64,000 nucleotides of DNA from an uncultured Aquimarina sp. Lineage in GTDB: Bacteria; Bacteroidota; Bacteroidia; Flavobacteriales; Flavobacteriaceae. Below are positions 43,696 to 52,542 of the stretch, in pieces (the stretch's first letter is position 1; every line of letters starts with the position of its first letter). The notes under the pieces were generated by a model. The model was not told the DNA's origin. It did no database searches and saw only the letters and a list, made by a program, of their open reading frames with translations. Location of the stretch: positions 434,001-498,000 of the forward strand of contig NZ_CANLYD010000001.1 of assembly GCF_947495315.1 (NCBI RefSeq). The letters are read 5' to 3'. The position numbers and the translations under genes were made by a program.

Positions 43696-45327
43696 TTAAG
43701 GAGTCTTCTCTTTCCAAACCCGCTTTAATACTAAGAAGTTTTGTGGGTTATTGGTTAATCCTTTTACACTGTTTTGAACAAACCGTGTAGCTTGATCATA
43801 ATATAAGGGAACTATGGGAGCGTGTGCAATGACTATAGAGTCCATTTTTATGTATAATTCTTCTCTTAGTTTGCTGTCTGTGATAGAAAAACTTTTTTCA
43901 TAAAGTTGGTCAAAAGTTTCGTTTTTAAAATGAGTATAGTTGGGGCCATTTGGAGTAAAGTTTTTACTATAAAAAGGGGATAAGAAATTCTCAGCATCGG
44001 GATAATCTGCAATCCAACTTGCTCTAAATGTATCCAGTTCACCATTCCATTTCTTTTCTCTTATCGTAGAGGGAGTCATTATATCAACGATAACTGTAAG
44101 ACCGACTTTTTCCATTTCTCTTTGGATAAATTCAAATAAGCTTTGATAATTATTATCTGTAGCGATCCTAATAGTTGGTTTTTTGTTACCACTGCGCTTT
44201 ATATATTCTTTAATGAGTTGTTCTGCTTTTGATGGATTATATTCATATCCCTTTTGTGCATTATAACCTGGCAGGCCATTGGGTATAAATCCGCTGGTTG
44301 CTGGAGTTCCAACTCCATTCTTTAAATAGGTGATCATTTTTTGTCTATCAAAACCATAATTAATTGCTTTTCTTATCAATTCAGATTTAACCTCTTCATT
44401 ATTTCCTTCTAGGTAAAAACCTAAGTATTCTGAATTTAGGTAAGGGCTTTTTGTGAACTTAATTTTGTCTTTAAACTTGTCTCTTAGTTTACCGCTAGGT
44501 GTAAGTAATTCATCCTTATAAGACGCATCTAGACTATTTAAAAAATCAATATTTCCTTTAGCAAATTGCAGAAATTCTGTTTGTTTATCGGGTAAAAAGG
44601 TAACCGCAACAGCTTCGAGATATGGCAATTGCTTTCCGCTTTTGTCTTTTTCAAAATAGAGTTCGTTACGGCGTAATACCAATTTAATATTTTCTTCCCA
44701 AAACTTGAATTTAAAGGGTCCGGTTCCAATTGGATTTGCTCTAAAGTCTGTTCCATAGAATGCTACAGCTTCTTTTGGTACTACAGAGCAATAACGCATA
44801 CTCATCAATCCCAAAAAGGCAGGAAAAGGTTTTTTTAGTTGTATCCGAAAGGTAGTGTCATTAATTGCCTTATAACTTTCTACGTTTTTTAACACCCAAT
44901 TTCCAGGAGATGCAACTTTGGGATCAATAAGCCTATTAAAACTATACTCAAAATCTTTTGCTATAACGGTTCGTGTGCTGTCTTTGGTTTTGAAAACTGC
45001 GTTCTTGTGAAACTTTACCTTATCTCTTAAAGTGAAAGTATAGGTTAAATTATCATCTGAGATTGTCCATTTTTTTGCAATATCCGGTTGTACATGTAAT
45101 GAATCGTCTAATTGTACAAGACCATTGAATAATTGATTTGTTGCCCAAATAATTGGTGGATTTCGAGCAAATGCAGGATCCAGGGTAGGAATATTAGAAT
45201 ATTCATTATATCTGAATACCAGATGATCTTTGTCTTCTTTAGAAGAATTTCCACAAGAAAAGCAGAGAGTACATAGGTAAACTGTTGCTAAATAGTGAAT
45301 TATGGAAGTTAATCGATTGATTTTCAA
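43696..45327 (-). CDS. ABC-type peptide/solute-binding lipoprotein (SBP family 5, OppA/DppA-like)
   Basis: 543 residues from a TTG start, needed for the signal peptide with lipobox TLCFSC (Cys25). Family 5 features: PTLDPAFARNPPIIWATNQL, KWTISDDNLTYTFTLRDKVK, then PIGTGPFKF and a long C-terminal lobe with APIVPLYYDQATRFV. It binds oligopeptides or similar solutes. No permease or ATPase genes lie next to it, so its partners are encoded elsewhere. It is divergent from mtaB with about 137 bp between the starts. Confidence 0.85.
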   Translation of the reverse strand: MKINRLTSIIHYLATVYLCTLCFSCGNSSKEDKDHLVFRYNEYSNIPTLDPAFARNPPIIWATNQLFNGLVQLDDSLHVQPDIAKKWTISDDNLTYTFTLRDKVKFHKNAVFKTKDSTRTVIAKDFEYSFNRLIDPKVASPGNWVLKNVESYKAINDTTFRIQLKKPFPAFLGLMSMRYCSVVPKEAVAFYGTDFRANPIGTGPFKFKFWEENIKLVLRRNELYFEKDKSGKQLPYLEAVAVTFLPDKQTEFLQFAKGNIDFLNSLDASYKDELLTPSGKLRDKFKDKIKFTKSPYLNSEYLGFYLEGNNEEVKSELIRKAINYGFDRQKMITYLKNGVGTPATSGFIPNGLPGYNAQKGYEYNPSKAEQLIKEYIKRSGNKKPTIRIATDNNYQSLFEFIQREMEKVGLTVIVDIMTPSTIREKKWNGELDTFRASWIADYPDAENFLSPFYSKNFTPNGPNYTHFKNETFDQLYEKSFSITDSKLREELYIKMDSIVIAHAPIVPLYYDQATRFVQNSVKGLTNNPQNFLVLKRVWKEKTP

Positions 45328-45464
45328 TTTTAGTAAACGGATTATTGTTGGTATCTTTGACGGCTTTTAATTATGATACTAACGAAGGTCGGGATCTTTT
45401 AATTAAAAACAAGTGTAAATATAAACAGATTTCTGCCTTTGCAGAAATGCCTTCATATTTGTTA

Positions 45465-46781
45465 ATGAGAAAAAAAGTAGCTTTTTATACCTTAGGTTGT
45501 AAACTGAATTTTTCAGAAACCTCTACGATCGCCAGAAACTTTACAGACGAGGGTTTTGATCGCGTGGATTTTTCTGAAAATGCTGATATTTATGTAATCA
45601 ATACCTGTTCTGTTACGGAGAATGCGGATAAAAGATTTAAAACTATCGTAAAGCAAGCACAAAAAGGGAATCCAGATGCATTTGTTGCTGCTGTGGGTTG
45701 TTATGCTCAGCTAAAACCAGAAGAATTAGTCGCCGTAGATGGTGTTGATCTAGTATTGGGAGCAACTGAGAAGTTTAAGATCACGGACTATATTAATGAT
45801 TTGTCCAAAAATGAATTTGGAGAAATACATTCTTGCGAAATAGAAGAAGTTGATTTTTATGTAGGCAGTTATTCTATAGGTGATCGTACCAGGGCATTTT
45901 TAAAAGTTCAAGATGGCTGTGATTATAAGTGTACGTATTGTACCATTCCATTAGCGAGAGGAATTTCACGTAGTGATACCTTAGATAATGTATTGAAAAA
46001 TGCAAAAGAAATTTCTGAACAAGGTATTAAAGAGATTGTGTTAACGGGAGTTAATATAGGTGATTACGGTAAAGGAGAGTTTGGTAATAAAAAACACGAG
46101 CATACTTTTTATGAATTAGTACAAGCGCTGGATGAAGTAGAAGGTATTGAGAGATTACGTATTTCATCTATAGAGCCTAACTTACTAAAGAACGAAACAA
46201 TTGATTTTGTTTCAAAATCGAGGACATTTGTACCTCATTTTCATATTCCATTACAATCTGGAAATGATGAGATACTAAAATTGATGCGTCGCAGGTATCT
46301 TAGTGGTTTATATGTAGATCGTATTAAAAAGATTAAAGAAGTAATGCCACACGCTTGTATAGGAGTCGATGTCATTGTTGGTTTTCCGGGTGAAACGGAT
46401 GATCATTTTTTGGATACCTATAATTTTTTATCAGACTTGGATATATCTTATTTACATGTTTTCACATATTCTGAAAGAGAAAATACAGTGGCAGTTTCAT
46501 TAGAAAATGTTGTTCCGCAAGATGTACGAAAGAAAAGGAGTAAGATGCTAAGAGGATTATCTGTGAAGAAAAGAAGAGCTTTTTATGAAAGCCAGATAGG
46601 AACAGAAAGAACAGTGCTTTTCGAATCTGAAAATAAGGAAGGATATATTCATGGATTTACAGAGAATTATGTAAAGGTAAAAATGCCTTGGGATCCCTCT
46701 TTTGTGAATACATTACGTAAGGTAACACTTAGGGATATTGATGATGATGGGATGGTGAGGTTTGAGCTTTTGGAGGAATAA
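45465..46781 (+). CDS. mtaB: tRNA t6A37 methylthiotransferase
   Basis: 438 residues from ATG 45465; the longer frame from TTG 45345 adds a tail foreign to the family, whereas MRKKVAFYTLGCKLN is the usual start. It is a radical-SAM enzyme that adds a methylthio group to t6A at position 37 of tRNAs. Three cysteines of the UPF0004 domain are in TLGCKLN, NTCSVTENAD and VGCYAQ. The radical-SAM cluster site is DGCDYKCTYCTIPLARG, and a TRAM-like end follows. Single-gene unit with terminator. Confidence 0.92.
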   Translation: MRKKVAFYTLGCKLNFSETSTIARNFTDEGFDRVDFSENADIYVINTCSVTENADKRFKTIVKQAQKGNPDAFVAAVGCYAQLKPEELVAVDGVDLVLGATEKFKITDYINDLSKNEFGEIHSCEIEEVDFYVGSYSIGDRTRAFLKVQDGCDYKCTYCTIPLARGISRSDTLDNVLKNAKEISEQGIKEIVLTGVNIGDYGKGEFGNKKHEHTFYELVQALDEVEGIERLRISSIEPNLLKNETIDFVSKSRTFVPHFHIPLQSGNDEILKLMRRRYLSGLYVDRIKKIKEVMPHACIGVDVIVGFPGETDDHFLDTYNFLSDLDISYLHVFTYSERENTVAVSLENVVPQDVRKKRSKMLRGLSVKKRRAFYESQIGTERTVLFESENKEGYIHGFTENYVKVKMPWDPSFVNTLRKVTLRDIDDDGMVRFELLEE

Positions 46782-46803
46782 ACAGAACTGAAAGAAATAA
46801 AAA

Positions 46804-46825
46804 AAACCTGCTTTTGAGCAGGTTT
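46804..46825. terminator. Bidirectional terminator after mtaB
   Basis: AAACCTGC (46804-46811) pairs with GCAGGTTT (46818-46825) with A and T runs outside, between convergent mtaB and the small acetyltransferase-like gene. Confidence 0.85.
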
Positions 46826-46849
46826 TTGATTTTTAAAACAGACATACTT

Positions 46850-47161
46850 CTATATGTTAATTCCTACCGGAAGTAAGTCTTTATATTTTCTTCTATTCTT
46901 TCGCATAAACTTAGCGATAATAGGGCTAGTAGGTACTAATCTAATATTACGTTCTTCAATAATATTAAAAACAGCTACTATAAAATCTTCAGAATATCCT
47001 TTTTCTATTAGCTCATCAGACATGATAAGTTTAGTCAGGAATATTTTTCTCTCTTGTTGAGCATACTCGATCTTTGCTTTTTGACCTTCAATAGTAGTCT
47101 CGAATTGTCTCAAAAATTCATTATCTACTATTTCTAATTCCACATCGCTCATGTTCTCCAT
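46850..47161 (-). CDS. Small GNAT-like protein (YjdJ family)
   Basis: 103 residues. The arrangement resembles the short N-acetyltransferase-like family PF14542 (E. coli YjdJ): a strand pair FLRQFETTIEGQKAKIEYAQ, then KLIMSDELIEKGYSEDFIVA, and the ending RLVPTSPIIAKFMRKNRRKY. The acetyl-CoA loop is degenerate (KGYSED in place of RGxGIG), so catalytic activity is uncertain. Own terminator; upstream 47162-47447 holds no gene that I can support. Confidence 0.6.
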   Translation of the reverse strand: MENMSDVELEIVDNEFLRQFETTIEGQKAKIEYAQQERKIFLTKLIMSDELIEKGYSEDFIVAVFNIIEERNIRLVPTSPIIAKFMRKNRRKYKDLLPVGINI

Positions 47162-47447
47162 ATTTTTTTTAATTTACTATTTAATAAAAATTAAAAGGGG
47201 TGTTTTAAAATGTATAGTTTTTGATTATCAGAAATTCAATAATTATTCTGAAATTAGTTCATGATTTGCATCGAATTTTGTTATTGTTTTTTTAAACCTA
47301 ACTAAGATTTGTTAGTTCAATTTTTCCCTTTTACAATAATTTAATACACTGTTTACTTTTTTCTAATAAAGTATTACTATAATTTTGAATTGCAAAGATA
47401 AGAAAATTAGCGCTTTAAATGCACAAACCACTGTTAAAATACCTAGT

Positions 47448-48107
47448 ATGAAGGAAGTTACCCATGTTTATTTTGTTCCGGGTATGGCTGCAGACGTTTC
47501 CATTTTTGAATATATAACCCTTCCTGAAGATACATATAAGACCCATACACTACCTTGGAAGATTCCAGAAAGAAGAGAATCTATTGAAAATTATGCACAG
47601 CGTATGTGCGAAGAAATTGAGCATAAAGAGTGTGTGCTTATTGGTGTTTCTTTTGGAGGGATGATAGTTCAAGAAATGAATAAGTATCTCAATGTTAAGA
47701 AATTAGTTATTATTTCTAGTGTAAAAAACAAATATGAATTACCAAGAAGAATAAAGTTAGCAAGAAAAACTAAGGCATATAAGTTAATGCCTACTTCATT
47801 AGTTTCTAAGATTGATAATTGGGAAAAACTTGCTTTTGGTGATTTTGCAAAAAAGAGAGCAGCGATGTATCAAAAGTACCTTTCTGTAAATGATAAAACA
47901 TATTTGGATTGGGCAATAGAGAATATTGTATGCTGGGACCAGAAAGAGTCAATTGAAGGAATTGTTCATATTCATGGCGATAAGGATATAGTATTTCCGA
48001 TTTCTCACATTAAAGATTGTATTACTGTAGAAAAGGGTACGCATGTTATGATAATTAATCGCGCAAGATGGTTTAATACCCATTTGCCAGAAATAATTGA
48101 GAATTAA
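47448..48107 (+). CDS. Alpha/beta hydrolase
   Basis: 219 residues from ATG 47448 (MKEVTHVYFVPGM); an in-frame TTG 63 bases earlier is possible but adds an unusual tail. The nucleophile elbow is GVSFGG (Ser of VLIGVSFGGM). HIHGDKDIVFP carries the likely Asp and KGTHVMI the likely His, so the triad is complete. Substrate unknown. It ends directly before the transglycosylase frame (next ATG 72 bp later), in the same direction, suggesting co-transcription. Confidence 0.78.
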   Translation: MKEVTHVYFVPGMAADVSIFEYITLPEDTYKTHTLPWKIPERRESIENYAQRMCEEIEHKECVLIGVSFGGMIVQEMNKYLNVKKLVIISSVKNKYELPRRIKLARKTKAYKLMPTSLVSKIDNWEKLAFGDFAKKRAAMYQKYLSVNDKTYLDWAIENIVCWDQKESIEGIVHIHGDKDIVFPISHIKDCITVEKGTHVMIINRARWFNTHLPEIIEN

Positions 48108-48179
48108 TTGCCAATATTCCAATATTTTACATTATTTTGGAAACATAGAAATTATTCCCCAATAAAATCTACTTACAAG

Positions 48180-49127
48180 ATGAAGATGATAAGAAAAGTT
48201 TTAGTTTTTTTAGGAGTGCTATTTACCTTCGGTATTTTAGTCAACGCTACGCAACAAGAACCTCAGAAACCAATTGAACAAGAGCTTTTAGAGGAAAAGC
48301 TAATTAATGACTATAATGTCTACGCAGTACCTATGCCGGAAAATATAAATTTTGCCGGTGAGTTAGTACCTGTAGAAAATCCTGATATTCGTGAGCGAAT
48401 GGATAGAGAATTATTAGTAAATACCTATTGGCAATCCAATGGATTATTACTTTTTAAACGAGCTAATAAATACTTTCCTATTATAGAACCTATTCTTAAA
48501 GAAGAAGGAGTTCCTGACGATTTTAAATACCTGGCAGTTATAGAAAGTAGTTTGACTCAGGCGGTTTCTCCTGCAAGAGCTACTGGTTTTTGGCAAATAT
48601 TAAAAAACACAGGAAAAGAGTACGGTTTAGAGGTTAACAATAATGTAGATGAAAGATATCATATCGAAAAATCAACTAGAGTTGCTTGTAAATATTTAAA
48701 GAATGCAAAGAAACGTTTTGGTAGTTGGACATTAGCTGCTGCTGCTTATAATGCAGGTCCAGCAGGAATAAATAAACAATTACAACGACAAAATGCTACA
48801 ACATATTACGATCTTTTGTTGGGGCAAGAAACAGGAAGATATGTGTTTAGAATTACAGCAGTAAAAGAAATCCTTAGTAACCCTAAGAAATATGGGTTCA
48901 ACTTTACAAAGGATGATTTGTATGAGTATATTCCAACGTTTAATGTGTTGGTTGACGAACCAATTACAGATTTTAATGAGTTTGCAGCTAAATACAATAT
49001 CAATTATAAAATTTTAAAACTTCACAATCCTTGGTTACGAGAGACTAATCTCAATAATACAACGGGCAAAGAATATTTGATTAAAATTCCTAGAGAAGGA
49101 TATTATAAAACCGGAGTAGGACAATAG
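48180..49127 (+). CDS. Lytic murein transglycosylase (MltD-like)
   Basis: About 315 residues from ATG 48180, where the signal segment KVLVFLGVLFTFGILVNA begins; the longer frame lacks a sensible start. It cleaves peptidoglycan between MurNAc and GlcNAc. The SLT domain lies in the middle: YLAVIESSLTQAVSPARATG carries the catalytic Glu, followed by GFWQILKNTG and AAAAYNAGPAGI. A LysM-like end (EFAAKYNINYKILKLHNPWL) would hold it to the wall. Near family norm in length for a single-LysM version. Confidence 0.88.
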   Translation: MKMIRKVLVFLGVLFTFGILVNATQQEPQKPIEQELLEEKLINDYNVYAVPMPENINFAGELVPVENPDIRERMDRELLVNTYWQSNGLLLFKRANKYFPIIEPILKEEGVPDDFKYLAVIESSLTQAVSPARATGFWQILKNTGKEYGLEVNNNVDERYHIEKSTRVACKYLKNAKKRFGSWTLAAAAYNAGPAGINKQLQRQNATTYYDLLLGQETGRYVFRITAVKEILSNPKKYGFNFTKDDLYEYIPTFNVLVDEPITDFNEFAAKYNINYKILKLHNPWLRETNLNNTTGKEYLIKIPREGYYKTGVGQ

Positions 49128-49199
49128 TCTTAGTACTCGCATTTAAATTATTTTAATCTTTTTATAGTGCCATAACTACATTTATTGTAAAATTGTGGT

Positions 49200-49568
49200 A
49201 TGGATACAATGACAATCATTTCACTGGTAGTAATAGGGCTGTTGGCTGGTTTTCTAAGTGGAACTATGGGGATTGGTGGGAGCGTGGTAATGATACCTTT
49301 ACTGATCTTATGGGTTGGTTTTACGCAACATCAGGCGCAAGGTACGAGTCTTGCAGTTCTCTCAGTTCCAGTTACATTATTGGCAGCTTTTAATTATTAT
49401 AAAGAGGGTCACGTAAACCTGAAATTTGCAGCTATAATAGCGGTAACTTTTATTTTAGGAGGTTATTTAGGAAGTAAGTTTGCAATTTCTGTTAATCAGG
49501 CCGTACTGAAAAAAATCTTCGGAGGAGTACTATTACTAGTAGCATTGAAAATGATTTTCGGTAAATAA
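49200..49568 (+). CDS. Half-length TSUP (TauE/SafE) membrane protein
   Basis: 122 residues with three or four membrane helices. LLAGFLSGTMGIGGSVVMIPLL and TQHQAQGTSLAVL are the signature of one TSUP repeat. Standard TSUP anion exporters have two such repeats in ~250 residues, so this is one half and may act as a dimer. The stop codon is normal and no second half follows (the next gene is on the other strand). Its anion is unknown; organosulfur compounds are typical of the family. Confidence 0.8.
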   Translation: MDTMTIISLVVIGLLAGFLSGTMGIGGSVVMIPLLILWVGFTQHQAQGTSLAVLSVPVTLLAAFNYYKEGHVNLKFAAIIAVTFILGGYLGSKFAISVNQAVLKKIFGGVLLLVALKMIFGK

Positions 49569-49574
49569 ATATGT

Positions 49575-50465
49575 TTAGTATCCTAAAATTGGTATGAGTT
49601 CACCATTTTTCTTCATATACAACATTTTCCATCCCCAAACTCTATAATGATTGTTTTCATTGTTTTTGAAACCAGTAAGATAAGGTTTGTTTTTATGAGT
49701 TATAGTTGCTAGTTTTTTAGAATTAGAAATATGGTACATAATCTCACTCTTAGGGATATCAATTGAAGTGTATTCTTTTCCTTTTCGGATAGTTTTAAAA
49801 GAATCTTTGAGATCATTCTCTATGCTTTTAAAGGAAAATGATAAATTCCCAGCAGCATTCATTCTTTTTACAGATTCTTGTATTTCAATTTTATGAAGTT
49901 CTATATACTTTTTTGTTTGTCCTTTTTTAATAATATGATCCATTTTCAATGCAAGTGCAGCAAGATTTTCATAATCTGAAGTTTCAAAATCTTCACCATC
50001 GTCCCATATATGGCTGGAAATATCATTTACTTCAAAATTAAAAAAACCAGGTTTACTTTCTTCGAGCTTAATCTCTATATCCTCATCAGCAAGTTGACCA
50101 AATTCCAGGATTTCATTTTGATAAACTCCTATTTCATATTTATCTTTTTGGAAATTCCCTATAAGTTGTATTGTATTTGTGCCATTCACTAAAAGATCTC
50201 GAATGGGCATTGTTATAGATCTAGAACTAGATTTAGTATCTTCTATAGATCTGTATAATGAAGGTATTCCATTTATAAGTACGCTACCGTGAGATTCATA
50301 ATTAAAATGGATGACAAAGTTGTAATTTGTCATTTTGGCTTTTTCTACTGCGATATGTTGACTTTTTAATTCTATGTTTTTATTTTCTAGGATAGACCCT
50401 TCTTTTTTTGAAGAAGTTGAGCATCCTATCAAAATCAAAAATGATAAAATCTTTAATAAATTCAT
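49575..50465 (-). CDS. Lipoprotein of unknown function
   Basis: 296 residues. Signal and lipobox ILIGCSTSSKK (Cys15). The mature part has a beta-rich half (~40-140, HFNYESHGSVLINGIP, TMPIRDLLVNGTNTIQL, typical of a jelly-roll or beta-sandwich) and a helical then beta C-terminal half with YRVWGWKMLYMKKNGELIPI. I recognise no family. It is convergent with the TSUP gene, six bases apart. Confidence 0.6.
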   Translation of the reverse strand: MNLLKILSFLILIGCSTSSKKEGSILENKNIELKSQHIAVEKAKMTNYNFVIHFNYESHGSVLINGIPSLYRSIEDTKSSSRSITMPIRDLLVNGTNTIQLIGNFQKDKYEIGVYQNEILEFGQLADEDIEIKLEESKPGFFNFEVNDISSHIWDDGEDFETSDYENLAALALKMDHIIKKGQTKKYIELHKIEIQESVKRMNAAGNLSFSFKSIENDLKDSFKTIRKGKEYTSIDIPKSEIMYHISNSKKLATITHKNKPYLTGFKNNENNHYRVWGWKMLYMKKNGELIPILGY

Positions 50466-50604
50466 TTTATTGTTTTGGTAATTTAGATATAACTAATTAA
50501 TCTCTCTATAGAATTTTAAAATGAGTAATACGACATTTCTTTAATACACTATTTTTAGTGAAATTTCAGTTGAAGTGGGAAAATAAAATCGAGATTAAAA
50601 AAAA

Positions 50605-51438
50605 CTATCTGTTCCTGTTGTTTTTTCTCTGATTGTCAATAGAATCTTTCTCTCTTCGATAACGTTCGTATTCTTCGTCTATATCTCGTTCTTCTTGAGA
50701 GCGCGAATCTCTTTCTTCTTCTTTAGTTTCTTTTTTCTTTTCCTCTTCTGAAGCGGTTAATGCGCCCTTGGCATCTAGGTCCGCAATCAAGAGGGAAACT
50801 CCTTTAGATAAAGAATTATAATGAATCGTGTACGAGTTGCTAAGTGTTTCGCTAGAGTGATGCGTCTCAATTTTACGGATGTCTAATAATTTTTTATCAC
50901 TATCCATAAAATACATCATAGGAAAACCCAAGGAGTGTTTTAAATTATTAATGATGTAAGAATTTTGATTCGTTTTTTCATTTACATATAGTAACTGAAT
51001 ATTCTCACTGTATTCATTAACTTTCTCTTTCAGTCTTTCTTTTGTATCCCAAAACAAGACAATAAAGTCAATTTGATCATGAAATTTGTCTGATAAGTCG
51101 TTTAAAGCAGGTATTTCTCCTATTCCGGGAACACACCAGGTGGCATATGTAATTAGAAATATAGGTTTTTCAATTTCTTTAAAAGAAATAGTTTCTCCTT
51201 TCATAGGACTCATTTTAAAGTCGTCCATATAAGTACCTACAAAATGATTCTGAACAAGTGAATCAAACAAAAATTTTGCATACTCAAGATCTTGATCCTT
51301 GTACGCTTCATTACTTTTTAGGTTGTATTTTTTAATATGAGCTGCAACAGCTACAGAAAAAGGAATTTTTCTTTCCAACTGTGCATAAGCACTTCCAAAA
51401 TAAAAAAAGAGTATTCCTAGAATTAATATTTTCTTCAT
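50605..51438 (-). CDS. Thioredoxin-like protein with a missing second cysteine
   Basis: 277 residues. Signal peptide MKKILILGILFFYFGSAYAQ. A TlpA/thioredoxin-fold domain covers ~85-225: PIFLITYATWCVPGIGEIPA has Cys102 but Gly at 105 where the family has the second Cys, so the usual disulfide cannot form. A C-terminal tail (~235-277) is extremely charged, rich in Glu, Lys and Arg. It may work as a one-cysteine thioredoxin or a scaffold. Isolated gene; no cytochrome-maturation neighbours. Confidence 0.7.
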   Translation of the reverse strand: MKKILILGILFFYFGSAYAQLERKIPFSVAVAAHIKKYNLKSNEAYKDQDLEYAKFLFDSLVQNHFVGTYMDDFKMSPMKGETISFKEIEKPIFLITYATWCVPGIGEIPALNDLSDKFHDQIDFIVLFWDTKERLKEKVNEYSENIQLLYVNEKTNQNSYIINNLKHSLGFPMMYFMDSDKKLLDIRKIETHHSSETLSNSYTIHYNSLSKGVSLLIADLDAKGALTASEEEKKKETKEEERDSRSQEERDIDEEYERYRREKDSIDNQRKNNRNR

Positions 51439-51587
51439 TACAACTTTATTACGGTAGCTAAAGTACTATAAAGTCTTTAAAAATAACAGTTTTAGCTAGG
51501 CAAAACCATTTTTTTGCTTGTTTAGCACCAGACTTATTTTCCCTTTTGAACTACTAGATAACGTAATTATAGGTACAATTAGTGTGC

Positions 51588-52103
51588 CTAAATCTTTTTC
51601 ATTTGCTGTTTCATCATGGTAATCTGCTCTTTTAGCATGCCATGCTTATCTAGTTTCTTAGCTTCTGTTAGGAGGTTTTGCGCCTCTCTTTTTCTTCTTT
51701 TGGTCATTGCTATCCCGGCAAGATTAAGTTTAGCCACTGCAAGATCCTGATTCATAGACAACCCTAATTTAATAGCTTTCTTAAGATATTTTTCTGCCTG
51801 AGTAATATTGGTTTGAGATAGCATGATGCCCAGCAGGTAGTTATAATACCCGTGTTGTTTGGTCGTAAGAGCAGTTTCTGGATTTTTAATTTTATCTAAC
51901 CATTTCTTGGCCCCGGCAAAATCTTGTTTACGCAACCTTAAGAACGAAAGAAGAATTAATTCATTTTTGAAATATAAAAAGACAAAAATAGAAGCAAGTA
52001 AAATCAGCATTATCCCATTGCCAATATATCCTTCTATCATCTGCCAAACGGCCGTTCCAACAATTAATGCTGCGATTACTAATTTAATATTTTTGTTATA
52101 CAT
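51588..52103 (-). CDS. Small membrane protein with TPR-like repeats
   Basis: 171 residues. Two membrane helices at the N-terminus (~8-26 and ~28-46, VIAALIVGTAVWQMIEGYIG and MLILLASIFVFLYF). The rest is helical, with TPR-like pairs such as GYYNYLLGIMLSQTNITQAE and KYLKKAIKLGLSMNQDLAVA. A basic C-terminus follows. Role unknown; TPRs suggest protein binding. It is divergent from rpmH. Confidence 0.65.
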   Translation of the reverse strand: MYNKNIKLVIAALIVGTAVWQMIEGYIGNGIMLILLASIFVFLYFKNELILLSFLRLRKQDFAGAKKWLDKIKNPETALTTKQHGYYNYLLGIMLSQTNITQAEKYLKKAIKLGLSMNQDLAVAKLNLAGIAMTKRRKREAQNLLTEAKKLDKHGMLKEQITMMKQQMKKI

Positions 52104-52170
52104 GAAATGTGTTATATTTTTTGTCGCGGCAAAGGTAATAAAAACAATTAAAAATATTTTGATATTTAGG

Positions 52171-52201
52171 TTTGTGAAAGTAAAAACTCTTTGTATATTT
52201 G
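52171..52201 (+). promoter_or_regulatory. Promoter of rpmH
   Basis: TTTG (52171-52174), exactly 19 bases, then a perfect TATATTTG (52194-52201). Start expected near 52208, giving a 67-nt leader. Confidence 0.85.
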
Positions 52202-52274
52202 CCCGCAGTTTTGGGATGACACCCCATCAGTTTAAAAAAAGATATTTCAAGAAGATTTATAAAGATAGATAGCA

Positions 52275-52433
52275 ATGAAAAGAACGTTTCAACCATCGAA
52301 GAGAAAGAGAAAAAACAAACACGGTTTTAGAGAGCGTATGGCTTCTGCTAATGGTAGAAAGGTCCTTGCTCGTAGAAGAGCTAAAGGTAGAAAAAAGCTA
52401 TCTGTTTCTTCAGAACTAAGACATAAGCACTAA
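52275..52433 (+). CDS. rpmH: 50S ribosomal protein L34
   Basis: 52 residues, [20 protein letters not shown] to the end KHKH-type basic tail with [20 protein letters not shown], a near-consensus L34. Very basic, small and preceded by a perfect promoter. The usual rnpA/yidC neighbours do not follow here. Confidence 0.95.
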   Translation: MKRTFQPSKRKRKNKHGFRERMASANGRKVLARRRAKGRKKLSVSSELRHKH

Positions 52434-52457
52434 TGATTCTAGTGCAATGAAAATATT

Positions 52458-52485
52458 AAGGTGTTACTTTTAGGAGTAACGCCTT
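52458..52485 (+). terminator. Terminator of rpmH
   Basis: AAGGTGTTACT (52458-52468) pairs with AGTAACGCCTT (52475-52485), with one G-T pair, followed by T residues. Confidence 0.9.
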
Positions 52486-52542
52486 TTTTTATATCTAGTC
52501 GATTCCTAAAAATATTTTTAATACTTCAATACCAACACCAAA

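Noticed and set aside
49193..49393. Frame overlapping the TSUP gene in another phase
   Set aside because: The TSUP frame has the recognised motif and membrane helices, so this one is a shadow.
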